Shown here: positions 47,000 through 57,542 of the stretch, piece after piece
Layout of the letters: each line of letters starts with the position of its first letter
Numbering within the stretch: the stretch's first letter is position 1
Assembly (NCBI RefSeq): GCF_001447995.1
Contig: NZ_LDPE01000001.1
Location: 868,001-932,000, forward strand
Length of the DNA stretch: 64,000 nt
Source of the DNA: Maribacter dokdonensis DSW-8
GTDB taxonomy: Bacteria; Bacteroidota; Bacteroidia; Flavobacteriales; Flavobacteriaceae
Direction of reading: 5' to 3'
The notes under the pieces: generated by a model
Told to the model about the DNA's origin: nothing
The model's database searches: none
Seen by the model: the letters and a program-made list of their open reading frames with translations, nothing else
Program-made: the position numbers and the translations under genes

Positions 47000-47836
47000 C
47001 TAATCTTCTGATAATGTGATACCGTCAGATTCTATTTTTATTTTTCTGTCTTTATAAAGCGTACCCAGACCTTTCTTAAAAGTCTTCTTGCTCATTTGAA
47101 AGACATCTCTAATTTCTTCTGGTGCAGATTTATCATGTAACCCTAAAAACCCACCGTTTTCAACCAAGACTTCGTATATTTTTTTTGCCGCAGGTTCTAA
47201 TACTTTTGCTCCAAGTGGTTGAAGTGAAATATCCAACTTATTATCTTTTCTGATCGTTTTTACACAACCAGGTATTACATCACCGATATTAATTGGCTTA
47301 AAGACTTCATTAAAATATACCAAACCTTTATGCCTTTCATTTACGATCACTTCCCACCCTAAGTCTGTTTGCCGAGTAACCACTAGGTCTACCTGCTCCC
47401 ATTCTTTTAGGTCTACGGTGTCATTACTAAGAAATTTATCAAGCTTATTAGACGCTACCAATCTACCAGAACGCTCATCTAAATAACAATGAACAACATA
47501 CCATTGGCCTTCTTTCATTTTAACACGCTGCTCCCTAAAAGGTACCAATAGGTGTTTTTCCAATCCCCACTCCATAAAAGCACCAAACTCATTAACTTCA
47601 GCAACTTGTAACAATCTAAATTCACCGAGCATAATATCCGGTTCTAAAGTTGTTGCAACTGGTCTTTCATCATAATCCAAATAACAGAAAACTTTAATCT
47701 TCTGCCCTATTTCATACCCAGTAGGCACATACTTATTTGGCAACAAAACATCATTGCCGTCTTCATCGCCCAAAAAAAGCCCTACACTGGTGTCTCTTAA
47801 AATCTCAAGGTTGTTAATACGTCCTAATTCTATCAT
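47000..47836 (-). CDS. S1-like RNA-binding protein, CvfB family
   Basis: A 278-residue cytoplasmic protein with three S1-type OB domains in the first 210 residues (for example GLFLGDEDGNDVLLPN, EFGAFMEWGLEKHLLVPF and GWEVIVNERHKGLVYFNEVF) and a C-terminal winged helix (about 215-275, SAPEEIRDVFQMSKKTFKKGLGTLYKDR). This is the CvfB layout; in Gram-positive bacteria CvfB binds RNA and affects virulence gene expression. Its role here is unknown. A -7 box lies only five bases upstream of the ATG. Confidence 0.87.
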   Translation of the reverse strand: MIELGRINNLEILRDTSVGLFLGDEDGNDVLLPNKYVPTGYEIGQKIKVFCYLDYDERPVATTLEPDIMLGEFRLLQVAEVNEFGAFMEWGLEKHLLVPFREQRVKMKEGQWYVVHCYLDERSGRLVASNKLDKFLSNDTVDLKEWEQVDLVVTRQTDLGWEVIVNERHKGLVYFNEVFKPINIGDVIPGCVKTIRKDNKLDISLQPLGAKVLEPAAKKIYEVLVENGGFLGLHDKSAPEEIRDVFQMSKKTFKKGLGTLYKDRKIKIESDGITLSED

Positions 47837-47841
47837 GCTGC

Positions 47842-47849
47842 AAAATTAC
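47842..47849 (-). promoter_or_regulatory. Putative -7 box for the CvfB-like gene (TAATTTTG)
   Basis: Minus-strand TAATTTTG ends five bases before the ATG at 47836, so the transcript would be leaderless or nearly so. Confidence 0.42.
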
Positions 47850-47881
47850 ATTTTAAATATTTAAATACCAGAGCAAAAAAA

Positions 47882-47907
47882 AGACCGTTATCAAAAGATA
47901 ACGGTCT
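47882..47907 (-). terminator. Terminator after the DUF2853 gene
   Basis: Perfect 11-base arms AGACCGTTATC / GATAACGGTCT with loop AAAA, followed on the minus strand by a long T run, 20 bases past the stop at 47928. Confidence 0.9.
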
Positions 47908-47927
47908 CTATATTATTTGCCATCTGA

Positions 47928-48272
47928 CTATTTATCGTAAACAGATGCTTTATTGAAATGTTGACATAGCTTATAATAGATAACCGCTCTATGCTTATTT
48001 CTGTTAGAAGAACCATACTTCTCCATAACCGTAGCAATAGCGTCATCTAATTTAGAATCATCTGCAAGACCTAATTTTTTGATCAAATAGTTGTTCTTAA
48101 CAGTATCCAATTCTTTTTGGTCACCACCAGATACTTTAGAAGCATCAATATTGTAAATAGATGGTCCTAAACCAACAGTTACTTTTTTAAGCAAGTCCAT
48201 ATCTGCATCCTCACCAAATTTATCTTTGATGTCCGCAGCATACTTTTCTATTAAATCGTCTCTTTTACTCAT
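47928..48272 (-). CDS. DUF2853 family protein
   Basis: A 114-residue, mostly helical cytoplasmic protein starting at the ATG at 48272 (MSKRDDLIEKYAADIKDKFG); a longer frame to 48332 would overlap menD. The family has a known structure but no assigned function. Conserved parts are VTVGLGPSIYNIDASKVSGG and RNKHRAVIYYKLCQHF. It lies 34 bases downstream of menD on the same strand and ends in a strong terminator, so it is probably the last gene of the menF-menD unit. Confidence 0.85.
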   Translation of the reverse strand: MSKRDDLIEKYAADIKDKFGEDADMDLLKKVTVGLGPSIYNIDASKVSGGDQKELDTVKNNYLIKKLGLADDSKLDDAIATVMEKYGSSNRNKHRAVIYYKLCQHFNKASVYDK

Positions 48273-48306
48273 GTTAAATGTGTTATAATTAATGGTTAAT
48301 ACCCTA

Positions 48307-50058
48307 CTAAGATATGAAACGAAAATAATCAATCAAAATTTTATCGTTTATTAATGTAGGTGTAGTAATTTCCAGTAACATCGGACGAACGGTTTCTTTG
48401 TAAAAGACCTTTAATTCCTCTTCAAGTTCTATAGAAGATTTAGCCGTTCTATAATCAAAACCAAACATATTGCACAGATGCTCAGCGGAAAGAGAATGAC
48501 GTGTTTCAAAATAGGTTTCAAATACACTGGAATCATCTTTACCAGGGAGGATCCTAAAAATGCCACCTCCACCATTATTAATTACTATAATTCTAAAATT
48601 GTTCTTTATATAATTGTTCCAAAGTGCATTACTATCATAGAAAAAACTTAAATCACCCGTAACCAATAAAGTGGGGCTACCATATGCCCAAGACGCACCA
48701 ACGGCAGTAGATGTACTACCATCAATACCACTAGTACCTCTATTACAAAATACCTTTAATGAAGGATTCAAATCAAACAACTGGGTATACCTAATAGTAG
48801 AGCTGTTTGCCAATTGCAACATGTAATTATCTGGCACGGAACGCAACAACTGTCCAAAAGCTGAAAAATCAGAAAAAGGAATCTTTTTAAGATACGCCTC
48901 TCTTTTTAACATGTAGCCTTGTTTCACCTTATTCCAACTCAAAAAATAATCGCTTTCCGTTTTAATGGGTTGTGCATACATCTCATCAAAAAAACGGTTA
49001 ACAGAAATTTTTAAATGCTCTTTCAGGCAAAAAAATGTATTATTCGCTGTTTGCCCACCAATATGCCAATGATGATCTGGTTTATGTTTTCTTAAGAAAG
49101 CCTTTACTTTTTTAGAGACAATTAATCCACCAAATGTAATCAACACGTCAGGTCTTAATTTTTTGAACAACTCATCACTATCCAATTGCATTTCAATAGG
49201 TGCAATTAAAGAATCTATACTATTAAAAAAATGTGGATGATGAATGTTAGAAGTAGTTTCAGTCAATACCAAAACACTAGGGTCATTCGCTAAAAAATCT
49301 AAAATTTCACTTTCTACCTCATTGGGAGAGTTTACCCCTACCAAAACCATTTTTTTAGAAGATGCATTCCAAATTTCCCTATGAGGCTCTAAATTTAGTA
49401 CATCTACGATTTCATTAGCATCAATATTTAATTGAGGTGAAACAGTTGGCTCTAAAAATGTATTATACAAAGGTTCTTCAAAGGGTGCGTTTATATGTAC
49501 CGGACTATTAGATTTCAACGAAATATCAAAAGCAAGATTAAGTTGCTGGTCATTAAAGGTTTGAACATCGTGCTGAATATCTTCCATTTTACCATCCTCA
49601 AACCAATCTGGTCTGTACTGCAATACAGTTGAGGAGGCGTGACTTACATCTTGTTTTAAATTTGCCGAATAACCAATATGGTTTTTAAAAACATTGCGCT
49701 GATCAATAGTTTGTCCATCACCAATACCTAATTTATAAACGGGCCGATCTGCAGAAATTACAATTAACGGAATGTTACTGTAGTATGCTTCGGCAATTGC
49801 AGGGTAATAATTTAAAAGGGCACTACCAGAGGTACAAAGTACCACTACAGGTTCTTTTAACTGTTGTGCCATACCTAAGGCAAAAAATGCGGCAGATCGC
49901 TCATCAACAATACTAAAGCACTTAAAAAAAGGATTCTCTGCAAAAGCAATTGTTAATGGCGCATTTCTTGAACCAGGTGAAATTACAATATTACCAATTT
50001 CCTTAGCCTGGCAATGTTGAACAATAGTTTGTGCAGTGGGTATAGCAGAGTATTTCAT
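48307..50058 (-). CDS. menD: 2-Succinyl-5-enolpyruvyl-6-hydroxy-3-cyclohexene-1-carboxylate synthase
   Basis: A 583-residue thiamine diphosphate enzyme. The ATG at 50058 (MKYSAIPTAQTIVQH) is chosen because a -7 box lies seven bases upstream; an in-frame start at 50079 would cover that box. Marks of MenD are ISPGSRNAPLTIAF (about 34-47) and the ThDP/Mg motif GDLSFFYDSNALW...NN (about 435-460). It condenses isochorismate with 2-oxoglutarate to give SEPHCHC in menaquinone synthesis. The isochorismate supplier menF lies just upstream. Confidence 0.93.
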   Translation of the reverse strand: MKYSAIPTAQTIVQHCQAKEIGNIVISPGSRNAPLTIAFAENPFFKCFSIVDERSAAFFALGMAQQLKEPVVVLCTSGSALLNYYPAIAEAYYSNIPLIVISADRPVYKLGIGDGQTIDQRNVFKNHIGYSANLKQDVSHASSTVLQYRPDWFEDGKMEDIQHDVQTFNDQQLNLAFDISLKSNSPVHINAPFEEPLYNTFLEPTVSPQLNIDANEIVDVLNLEPHREIWNASSKKMVLVGVNSPNEVESEILDFLANDPSVLVLTETTSNIHHPHFFNSIDSLIAPIEMQLDSDELFKKLRPDVLITFGGLIVSKKVKAFLRKHKPDHHWHIGGQTANNTFFCLKEHLKISVNRFFDEMYAQPIKTESDYFLSWNKVKQGYMLKREAYLKKIPFSDFSAFGQLLRSVPDNYMLQLANSSTIRYTQLFDLNPSLKVFCNRGTSGIDGSTSTAVGASWAYGSPTLLVTGDLSFFYDSNALWNNYIKNNFRIIVINNGGGGIFRILPGKDDSSVFETYFETRHSLSAEHLCNMFGFDYRTAKSSIELEEELKVFYKETVRPMLLEITTPTLINDKILIDYFRFIS

Positions 50059-50064
50059 GTAGTT

Positions 50065-50072
50065 CAAAAATA
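50065..50072 (-). promoter_or_regulatory. Putative -7 box for menD (TATTTTTG)
   Basis: Minus-strand TATTTTTG fits TAnnTTTG and ends six bases before the chosen ATG at 50058. Confidence 0.42.
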
Positions 50073-50107
50073 CGACCAATGCCGATTATATACCAAAAAT
50101 TGCGTGT

Positions 50108-51220
50108 CTAATTACCGCTTAATACACGAAGCATTGTCATGCTTTTTAAAGTGGTTTCTTCCCACTCACTTTCTGGATTGGAATCTTTTGTGATACCACC
50201 ACCTACATAAATAGCCGCTTTATTTTTCAGCAATTGCATACAGCGTAAATTCACAAAGAGCTCTGATGTTTTTGCTACACTTCGGTAGGCACTGTTTTCT
50301 TGATTTTTTCTATTTCTGTTTCTTGATACTTCTTCTTGAATATTCAACTCCCCAAGAAAACCTGTATAAAACGAGCGATCGTACATCTCATTGTTCAAAA
50401 TAAATTCCTTGGCGCTAACCAAAGGTGTACCGCATACAGCCGGTGTTGGGTGCAGTGCTTTTAATACAGTACCAAAATTATTAGGAGAAAAAGTACCTTT
50501 TATTTCCGTTCTAAGATGCCAAAGTTGACCAGCTCTAACAGATTCTCTTTCAGAGCTTTTTAATGAAACCGTTTTTTCCTTTAAAGCGTTTAAGATATAA
50601 TCTGTCACCAATTGTTGTTCGTCCAATTCTTTCTTTGACCATTTTGGCATTTCAGATTTATGAGAGTTCTGTGTGCCCGCAAGCGACATAGTAGAAAATT
50701 GAGAACCTTTTCTTTTTACCAATATTTCTGGCGTTGCCCCCATCCAGGAACCAATTTTTGGATGATACCAGAAGTAACAAAATGCTTTTTTATAAGTATT
50801 CAACAAATGTTGGTATACCTCTAATACGTCTTCTTTAAATTCAACCTCAATTTTACGAGACAATACTACCTTATTAAAATCACCTTTGTCAATAGTTTTA
50901 ATTGCAGATGAAACCAAATTAAGATATCTAAGTTTTTCTATTTCATTGTACGCTACTGACACATTTTGGTTAAAATCATTTATCTCACTTTGCTCATACA
51001 ATGCTTTAATAACAACATCCATCTTTAACAATATGGCATTGTCATTTAAATTAAAGGGTGCAAAAACGAAACCCGTTTCTGTAAAATCTTTAACATAGTG
51101 AACCTCATCGTTACTTTGAAATATCCCAATAAGTTCAGCGTTATTGGGCTTTCTATACAATACAAATGGTAACTGTTCTTTTAAACAGATTTCAACTTGA
51201 TCAAAAAGTTCTTGCGGCAT
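50108..51220 (-). CDS. menF: Isochorismate synthase
   Basis: A 370-residue chorismate-binding enzyme that converts chorismate to isochorismate, the first step of menaquinone synthesis. Motifs include the conserved GATPEILVKR (about 163), LSLAGTQ-type MSLAGTQ (about 180), HPTPAVCGTP (about 260) and the C-terminal GGGITKDSNPESEWEE (about 340). It starts one base after the thioesterase stop and lies 49 bases before menD. The context excludes anthranilate or salicylate synthases. Confidence 0.92.
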   Translation of the reverse strand: MPQELFDQVEICLKEQLPFVLYRKPNNAELIGIFQSNDEVHYVKDFTETGFVFAPFNLNDNAILLKMDVVIKALYEQSEINDFNQNVSVAYNEIEKLRYLNLVSSAIKTIDKGDFNKVVLSRKIEVEFKEDVLEVYQHLLNTYKKAFCYFWYHPKIGSWMGATPEILVKRKGSQFSTMSLAGTQNSHKSEMPKWSKKELDEQQLVTDYILNALKEKTVSLKSSERESVRAGQLWHLRTEIKGTFSPNNFGTVLKALHPTPAVCGTPLVSAKEFILNNEMYDRSFYTGFLGELNIQEEVSRNRNRKNQENSAYRSVAKTSELFVNLRCMQLLKNKAAIYVGGGITKDSNPESEWEETTLKSMTMLRVLSGN

Positions 51221-51221
51221 A

Positions 51222-51644
51222 CTAGCTTTTGGGTAATGCTATTGTAGTTAATTTACAAAGCGAGATTAATTGATCTGCTTCATTGGTTATTTTTATTTCC
51301 CACAGTTGTGTGGTTCTTCCCTTGTGTAAAATGGTAGCTTTTGCATAAACAAAACCATCCTTTATGCTTTTTACATGATTTGCTGCAATTTCCAAACCTC
51401 TTACAAAGTACTTGTTTCCATCCAAAAATATATAGGATGCCGCACTACCAACACTTTCTGCCAATGCTACAGACGCACCACCATGGAGAACACCGTCGGG
51501 CTGATGAACTTTTGACGTAACAGGCATTTTAGCCAATAAAAAATCTTCCCCAACATCTATGTACTCAATATCCAATGTTTCCATTAAGGTATTCTTAGAA
51601 GTTTCGTTACAGATCTTTAAAATTTTTTCTTTGTAGTCGTTCAT
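51222..51644 (-). CDS. PaaI-family hotdog thioesterase (possible DHNA-CoA thioesterase)
   Basis: A 140-residue hotdog-fold enzyme starting at the ATG at 51644 (MNDYKEKILK); an in-frame start at 51668 is also possible. The family motif HGGASVALAESVGSAAS (about 65-81) contains the catalytic carboxylate and the CoA-binding loop. It is first in a tight unit with menF (one-base gap) and near menD, so it may hydrolyse DHNA-CoA, the step between MenB and MenA. A general acyl-CoA thioesterase is the alternative. Confidence 0.82.
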   Translation of the reverse strand: MNDYKEKILKICNETSKNTLMETLDIEYIDVGEDFLLAKMPVTSKVHQPDGVLHGGASVALAESVGSAASYIFLDGNKYFVRGLEIAANHVKSIKDGFVYAKATILHKGRTTQLWEIKITNEADQLISLCKLTTIALPKS

Positions 51645-51707
51645 CCTTTTTTTTGTAAAATTAAGCATTACATTACCAATTGAAAAGCTAAGAAGAATTG
51701 CAAATAC

Positions 51708-52349
51708 ATGAACAAGAAAGTTAAAAACGTCTCATATCATACCACCAATACATATGAGACTTTAAATGAATTAAATAGCCAAACAAAACGTGTCTGGTTA
51801 GTTTTCCATGGCATTGGGTATTTAAGCCGTTTTTTCCTTAAATATTTTGCAGACCTACCCAAAGAAGAAAATTATATTATTGCACCCCAAGCACCTTCTA
51901 AATACTATTTAAAAAATGAATACAAACATGTGGGGGCAAGTTGGTTGACCAAAGAAAATACATCATTGGAAACCATAAACGTTTTTAATTATATTGATGC
52001 GGTATTGGAAAACGAAAATTTGCCAGAACATTGTGAGATTATTTTTTTCGGATTTTCTCAAGGAGTTTCAATAGCTACAAGGTATCTGGCTTATTCTAAA
52101 CTTCAATGTTCAAAATTGATTATCTACGCAGGTGGTTTGCCCAATGAACTCAAGAAACAAGATTTCAACTTTTTAAACAAAGACACCAAAGTCATATCCA
52201 TTATTGGAGATAAAGACCATTATCTTAGTCCTGAAAGATTATCAAAAGAAAGCGAAAAAATTCATTTGTTATTTGGAGATAATATTCAACATATAAGTTT
52301 TGACGGTGTACATGAAGTAAAAAAAGAAATTATAAATCAGTTAATATAA
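51708..52349 (+). CDS. Small alpha/beta-hydrolase (serine esterase)
   Basis: A 213-residue cytoplasmic hydrolase like the carboxylesterase/phospholipase group (abhydrolase_2). The oxyanion motif LVFHGIGY (about 32-39), the nucleophile GFSQGVS (about 120-126), the Asp in GDKDHYL and the His in FDGVHEVKK give a complete Ser-Asp-His triad. Natural substrate unknown. It is coupled to the next GNAT gene: the stop overlaps the next ATG by one base. Confidence 0.85.
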   Translation: MNKKVKNVSYHTTNTYETLNELNSQTKRVWLVFHGIGYLSRFFLKYFADLPKEENYIIAPQAPSKYYLKNEYKHVGASWLTKENTSLETINVFNYIDAVLENENLPEHCEIIFFGFSQGVSIATRYLAYSKLQCSKLIIYAGGLPNELKKQDFNFLNKDTKVISIIGDKDHYLSPERLSKESEKIHLLFGDNIQHISFDGVHEVKKEIINQLI

Positions 52350-52906
52350 TGAAAGGTCAAGTAACTCTAGAAAATGAAAGGGTAAGGTTAAGTCCATTAA
52401 CAATGGATAACTACAAAGTATTGATACCTATAGCATCTCAAGAAAGTTTAGTTCAATATTCTCCGTCCGATATTGCTACGCCCAACAGCTTAAAAAATTA
52501 TGTGACAATAGCTTTACAACAATTAACGGCAGGCACTAGCATTCCATTCATAATATATGATAAAAAGCAAGGTGTTTATGCCGGATGCACCCGTTATATG
52601 AACATGAATTATAAAAACAAAGTACTACATATAGGTTCTACATGGATAGGTCGTGAATTTCAGGGTACTGGGTTAAATACGGAAATGAAAAAATTAATGC
52701 TTGATTATGCCTTTACCACTTTAGATTTTGAAAAAGTGGAATTTCGTGTAGATGAGCGTAATACCGCATCTAGAAAAGCAGTAGAAAAATTAGGATGTGT
52801 TTTAGAAGGTATTTTAAGAAAGGATGTCTACCTTTTAGATGGCTTTAAAAGAAACACGTGTTGTTATGGTTTACTGCGTACTGAATGGATAAAGAAAAAT
52901 CAATAG
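52349..52906 (+). CDS. GNAT family N-acetyltransferase (RimJ/RimL-like)
   Basis: A 185-residue acetyltransferase of the RimJ/RimL type. It starts with LENERVRLSPLTMDN, has the acetyl-CoA loop STWIGREFQGTGLNTEMKK (about 93-111) and the typical VEFRVDERNTASRKAVEKLGC (about 131-150). The substrate, perhaps a ribosomal protein or a small molecule, is unknown. Coupled to the esterase gene by a one-base overlap; it ends two bases from the convergent gene. Confidence 0.88.
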   Translation: MKGQVTLENERVRLSPLTMDNYKVLIPIASQESLVQYSPSDIATPNSLKNYVTIALQQLTAGTSIPFIIYDKKQGVYAGCTRYMNMNYKNKVLHIGSTWIGREFQGTGLNTEMKKLMLDYAFTTLDFEKVEFRVDERNTASRKAVEKLGCVLEGILRKDVYLLDGFKRNTCCYGLLRTEWIKKNQ

Positions 52907-52908
52907 TA

Positions 52909-53838
52909 TTATTCTTCAACCGTTTTAGACATTTGTGGGTAATAGGTGATTTTTCTAGTGGTATAGGTATTATCAGGTGTCACAATTTGTTTAACCCAAT
53001 TCCCAAACTCTGAATTATCATATTGGTAGATGTATTCCTTTTTTATGATTCCCGCTCCTCTTTTTGCAGTTTCGGTTACCAACATGCCCTTCTCATCGTA
53101 TTCATAAGTAGTTCTAGTTGTAGGTATAAATTTTTCAGCAACACCATCATATTCAAATTCCTGTTCAGCCATTAACTTATCACCTAAACTATAAACCTCC
53201 TCAAAGGCGAAATTCTCTTCACCATTTAAATACTCTTTGGTCAACACAACTTTTTGTACCGGTTTATTCTTAGGCTTTAAAGTAGATGTACGAATAGATT
53301 TTAAAGGTACTTCGTTCAATAGATAGGTTACCGTATTCTCACCTTTAAATTTCTTATGTTCTATTTGGGTAATATCCGTACCATCATTGTTAGTTCTTTT
53401 TATACTTATTAAATCACCAAACTCGTCATAATAATATATGTACTCATCTAAAAACTGTTTATCATAAGAAAATATCCTTTCTTGTATTTTAAGGTTATCC
53501 GTAGAATCTATTTCATAGAAATGAGCTATTGACGTACTGGCATCAAAAGTATTATTTCTGTATGATTCAGAGCGCTTTTCTAACAACTCCCCTTTACCGT
53601 ACTTGTAATAAACCACGTCATAATCTTGATCATTATATCTGGTAACCGATTTTGTCAAAAGACCATTTTTATTAAAGTCATATTCCTCTTTACCATAGTC
53701 GGTGCTTACCAAACACTTTTTTACGTTACCCGTCAAATCAAAATCTTCAACAGTGAAAATTTGAATCTCTTGACTTTGTATTTTCCATATAATCGAAATG
53801 AAAACAATTAAAAATGTCTGAAAGTATTTTCTTATCAT
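52909..53838 (-). CDS. Exported protein with YD-like repeats, unknown function
   Basis: A 309-residue protein with a signal peptide (ending KIQSQ, about 22) and repeated short strands of the pattern E-[FY]-x-[FYK]-[DN]-x-x-G-x-[LI] (for example EYDFNKNGLLTKS, YYYDEFGDLISIKR, TYEYDEKGMLVTE). This resembles RHS/YD-type or MORN-like strand repeats found in flavobacterial secreted proteins. No catalytic motif is seen. It is monocistronic; neighbours give no hint of its role. Confidence 0.7.
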   Translation of the reverse strand: MIRKYFQTFLIVFISIIWKIQSQEIQIFTVEDFDLTGNVKKCLVSTDYGKEEYDFNKNGLLTKSVTRYNDQDYDVVYYKYGKGELLEKRSESYRNNTFDASTSIAHFYEIDSTDNLKIQERIFSYDKQFLDEYIYYYDEFGDLISIKRTNNDGTDITQIEHKKFKGENTVTYLLNEVPLKSIRTSTLKPKNKPVQKVVLTKEYLNGEENFAFEEVYSLGDKLMAEQEFEYDGVAEKFIPTTRTTYEYDEKGMLVTETAKRGAGIIKKEYIYQYDNSEFGNWVKQIVTPDNTYTTRKITYYPQMSKTVEE

Positions 53839-53891
53839 ACTGTAAAATTACTTTAATAATACGTGGTTCAAAATAAATTACCGTAAAAGTA

Positions 53892-53919
53892 AAAAGGGGC
53901 GGTAAATACCGCCCCTTTT
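53892..53919 (-). terminator. Terminator after dnaK
   Basis: Perfect 13-base arms AAAAGGGGCGGTA / TACCGCCCCTTTT with a two-base loop, 22 bases past the dnaK stop codon. Confidence 0.93.
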
Positions 53920-53940
53920 ATATATCAAGTTAAAGTTATA

Positions 53941-55860
<1,920 letters not shown>

Positions 55861-55921
55861 TTAAGTGCTTTATTTTACAATCGGTATGTAAATGACAAAC
55901 AATATGCCAAGCACAAAAAAC

Positions 55922-55934
55922 TGACATGATGTCA
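55922..55934. promoter_or_regulatory. Palindrome TGACATGATGTCA between dnaK and sdaA
   Basis: A perfect 6-base palindrome around a central G, 77 bases upstream of dnaK and 92 bases upstream of sdaA. It fits a dimeric regulator site. It is not the CIRCE element. No perfect TAnnTTTG box was found for dnaK. Confidence 0.4.
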
Positions 55935-56025
55935 TTATTATGTTTTAAAGGAAATTAAATATGCCAATTTAGTATGGTAAAAGGTTGCCGAAACATTGTA
56001 CCTTAGCCTACAAAACTAATAAGAT

Positions 56026-57456
56026 TTGGAGATAGAAAGCATTAGTGTTTTTGATATGTTAAAGATAGGCGTTGGTCCTTCCAGTTCACATACTCTTGGA
56101 CCATGGCGTGCCGCAGAACGTTGGCTGGCACGGTTAAACTCTAAAAACAATCTTGAAAACGTTGAAGAAGTAGAGGTACATTTATATGGCTCTCTATCAT
56201 TAACGGGTAAAGGGCATGCCACAGACTATGCCGTAATGTTAGGGCTATTGGGTGCCGATCCGGAATTAGTGCCTATTGAAAGTATAGACCCTATGATATC
56301 TTCAATAAAAAATGACCATGTGTTGCTTTTAGACGGTAAGTACAGTATTGTATTTGATCCGGAAAAACATATTATTTTCAATAAGAAGTTTTTGCCCTTT
56401 CATGCTAATGGCCTAAAATTTCAGGCAAAATTGAAATCTGGAAGAAAAATCTCAAAAACCTACTATTCTATTGGCGGTGGATTTGTAATTGGAGAAGACC
56501 GAAAAAATGCCAAGCGCAAAGTTGACATGTTCAAAAAATTTCCTTTTCCAGTGCAAAAAGGGACTGAGTTACTTGAGTTCTGCAAAAATGAAGACCTAAA
56601 GATATCTGACCTTGTTTTGCAGAATGAACGTTCTTTAAGAGAAGATAAGGTCATAGACCACGAACTTAATAGAATTTGGTCTACCATGCTAGAGTGCATG
56701 TACACCGGATGCCATACCGAAGGTACTTTACCCGGCGGGCTAAAAGTTAAGCGCAGGGCATTTGAAATGCATAACAAATTAAAAAGTGACCTACCCTACT
56801 CTACACCGCAGGAATGGTTGCAAAGTATTAGACAAACCGAGGTAAAATTTAGGCAAATTTTGCAATGGGTAAGCTGTTTTGCCCTAAGTGTAAATGAAGT
56901 AAATGCTTCTTTGGGCCGTGTAGTCACTGCACCTACAAACGGTAGTGCAGGTGTTATACCTGCCGTATTAATGTATTACATGGTCATTGAAAACCATGCC
57001 GGTAATTTTGAGCATGTAAAACAATTTTTATTAGTGGCGGGAGAAATAGGAAGTATCTTTAAAAAAGGAGCTACAATATCAGCGGCCATGGGTGGTTGCC
57101 AAGCAGAGATAGGAGTTTCGTCAGCAATGGCAGCGGGAGCTTTGACCGAACTTTTAGGCGGCACTCCAGAACAAGTTCTCATGGCTGCGGAAATAGCCAT
57201 GGAGCATCATTTAGGACTTACTTGTGACCCTATAGGTGGTCTGGTACAGATACCATGTATAGAAAGAAATTCAATGGGAGCCATTAAAGCGATCAACGCC
57301 GCTGAACTTGCATTGGGTTCTGACCCTTCTGCAGCTAAAGTACCGCTAGATAAAGTTGTACAGACCATGTGGGAAACCGCCAAGGATATGAACTCTAAAT
57401 ACAAAGAAACCTCTGAAGGAGGACTAGCAGTAGGCGTTTTCTTAAGTGATTGCTAA
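56026..57456 (+). CDS. sdaA: L-serine ammonia-lyase (iron-sulfur type)
   Basis: A 476-residue enzyme that deaminates L-serine to pyruvate. The N-terminal beta domain ([23 protein letters not shown]) and the C-terminal catalytic domain are both in one chain. Cysteines suited to an oxygen-labile 4Fe-4S cluster are seen in [11 protein letters not shown] and [12 protein letters not shown]. The start is a TTG at 56026, which gives the usual [12 protein letters not shown] beginning; no ATG exists in a better place. It is divergent from dnaK with a palindrome in between. Confidence 0.92.
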   Translation: MEIESISVFDMLKIGVGPSSSHTLGPWRAAERWLARLNSKNNLENVEEVEVHLYGSLSLTGKGHATDYAVMLGLLGADPELVPIESIDPMISSIKNDHVLLLDGKYSIVFDPEKHIIFNKKFLPFHANGLKFQAKLKSGRKISKTYYSIGGGFVIGEDRKNAKRKVDMFKKFPFPVQKGTELLEFCKNEDLKISDLVLQNERSLREDKVIDHELNRIWSTMLECMYTGCHTEGTLPGGLKVKRRAFEMHNKLKSDLPYSTPQEWLQSIRQTEVKFRQILQWVSCFALSVNEVNASLGRVVTAPTNGSAGVIPAVLMYYMVIENHAGNFEHVKQFLLVAGEIGSIFKKGATISAAMGGCQAEIGVSSAMAAGALTELLGGTPEQVLMAAEIAMEHHLGLTCDPIGGLVQIPCIERNSMGAIKAINAAELALGSDPSAAKVPLDKVVQTMWETAKDMNSKYKETSEGGLAVGVFLSDC

Positions 57457-57542
57457 GCTTAAAACAAGCTGGTTTTTGTCATGAAAGCGCAAACATTGTC
57501 CGGACCTTTTTTTATCATCTTTAATTCTGCTAACTTTATTTT

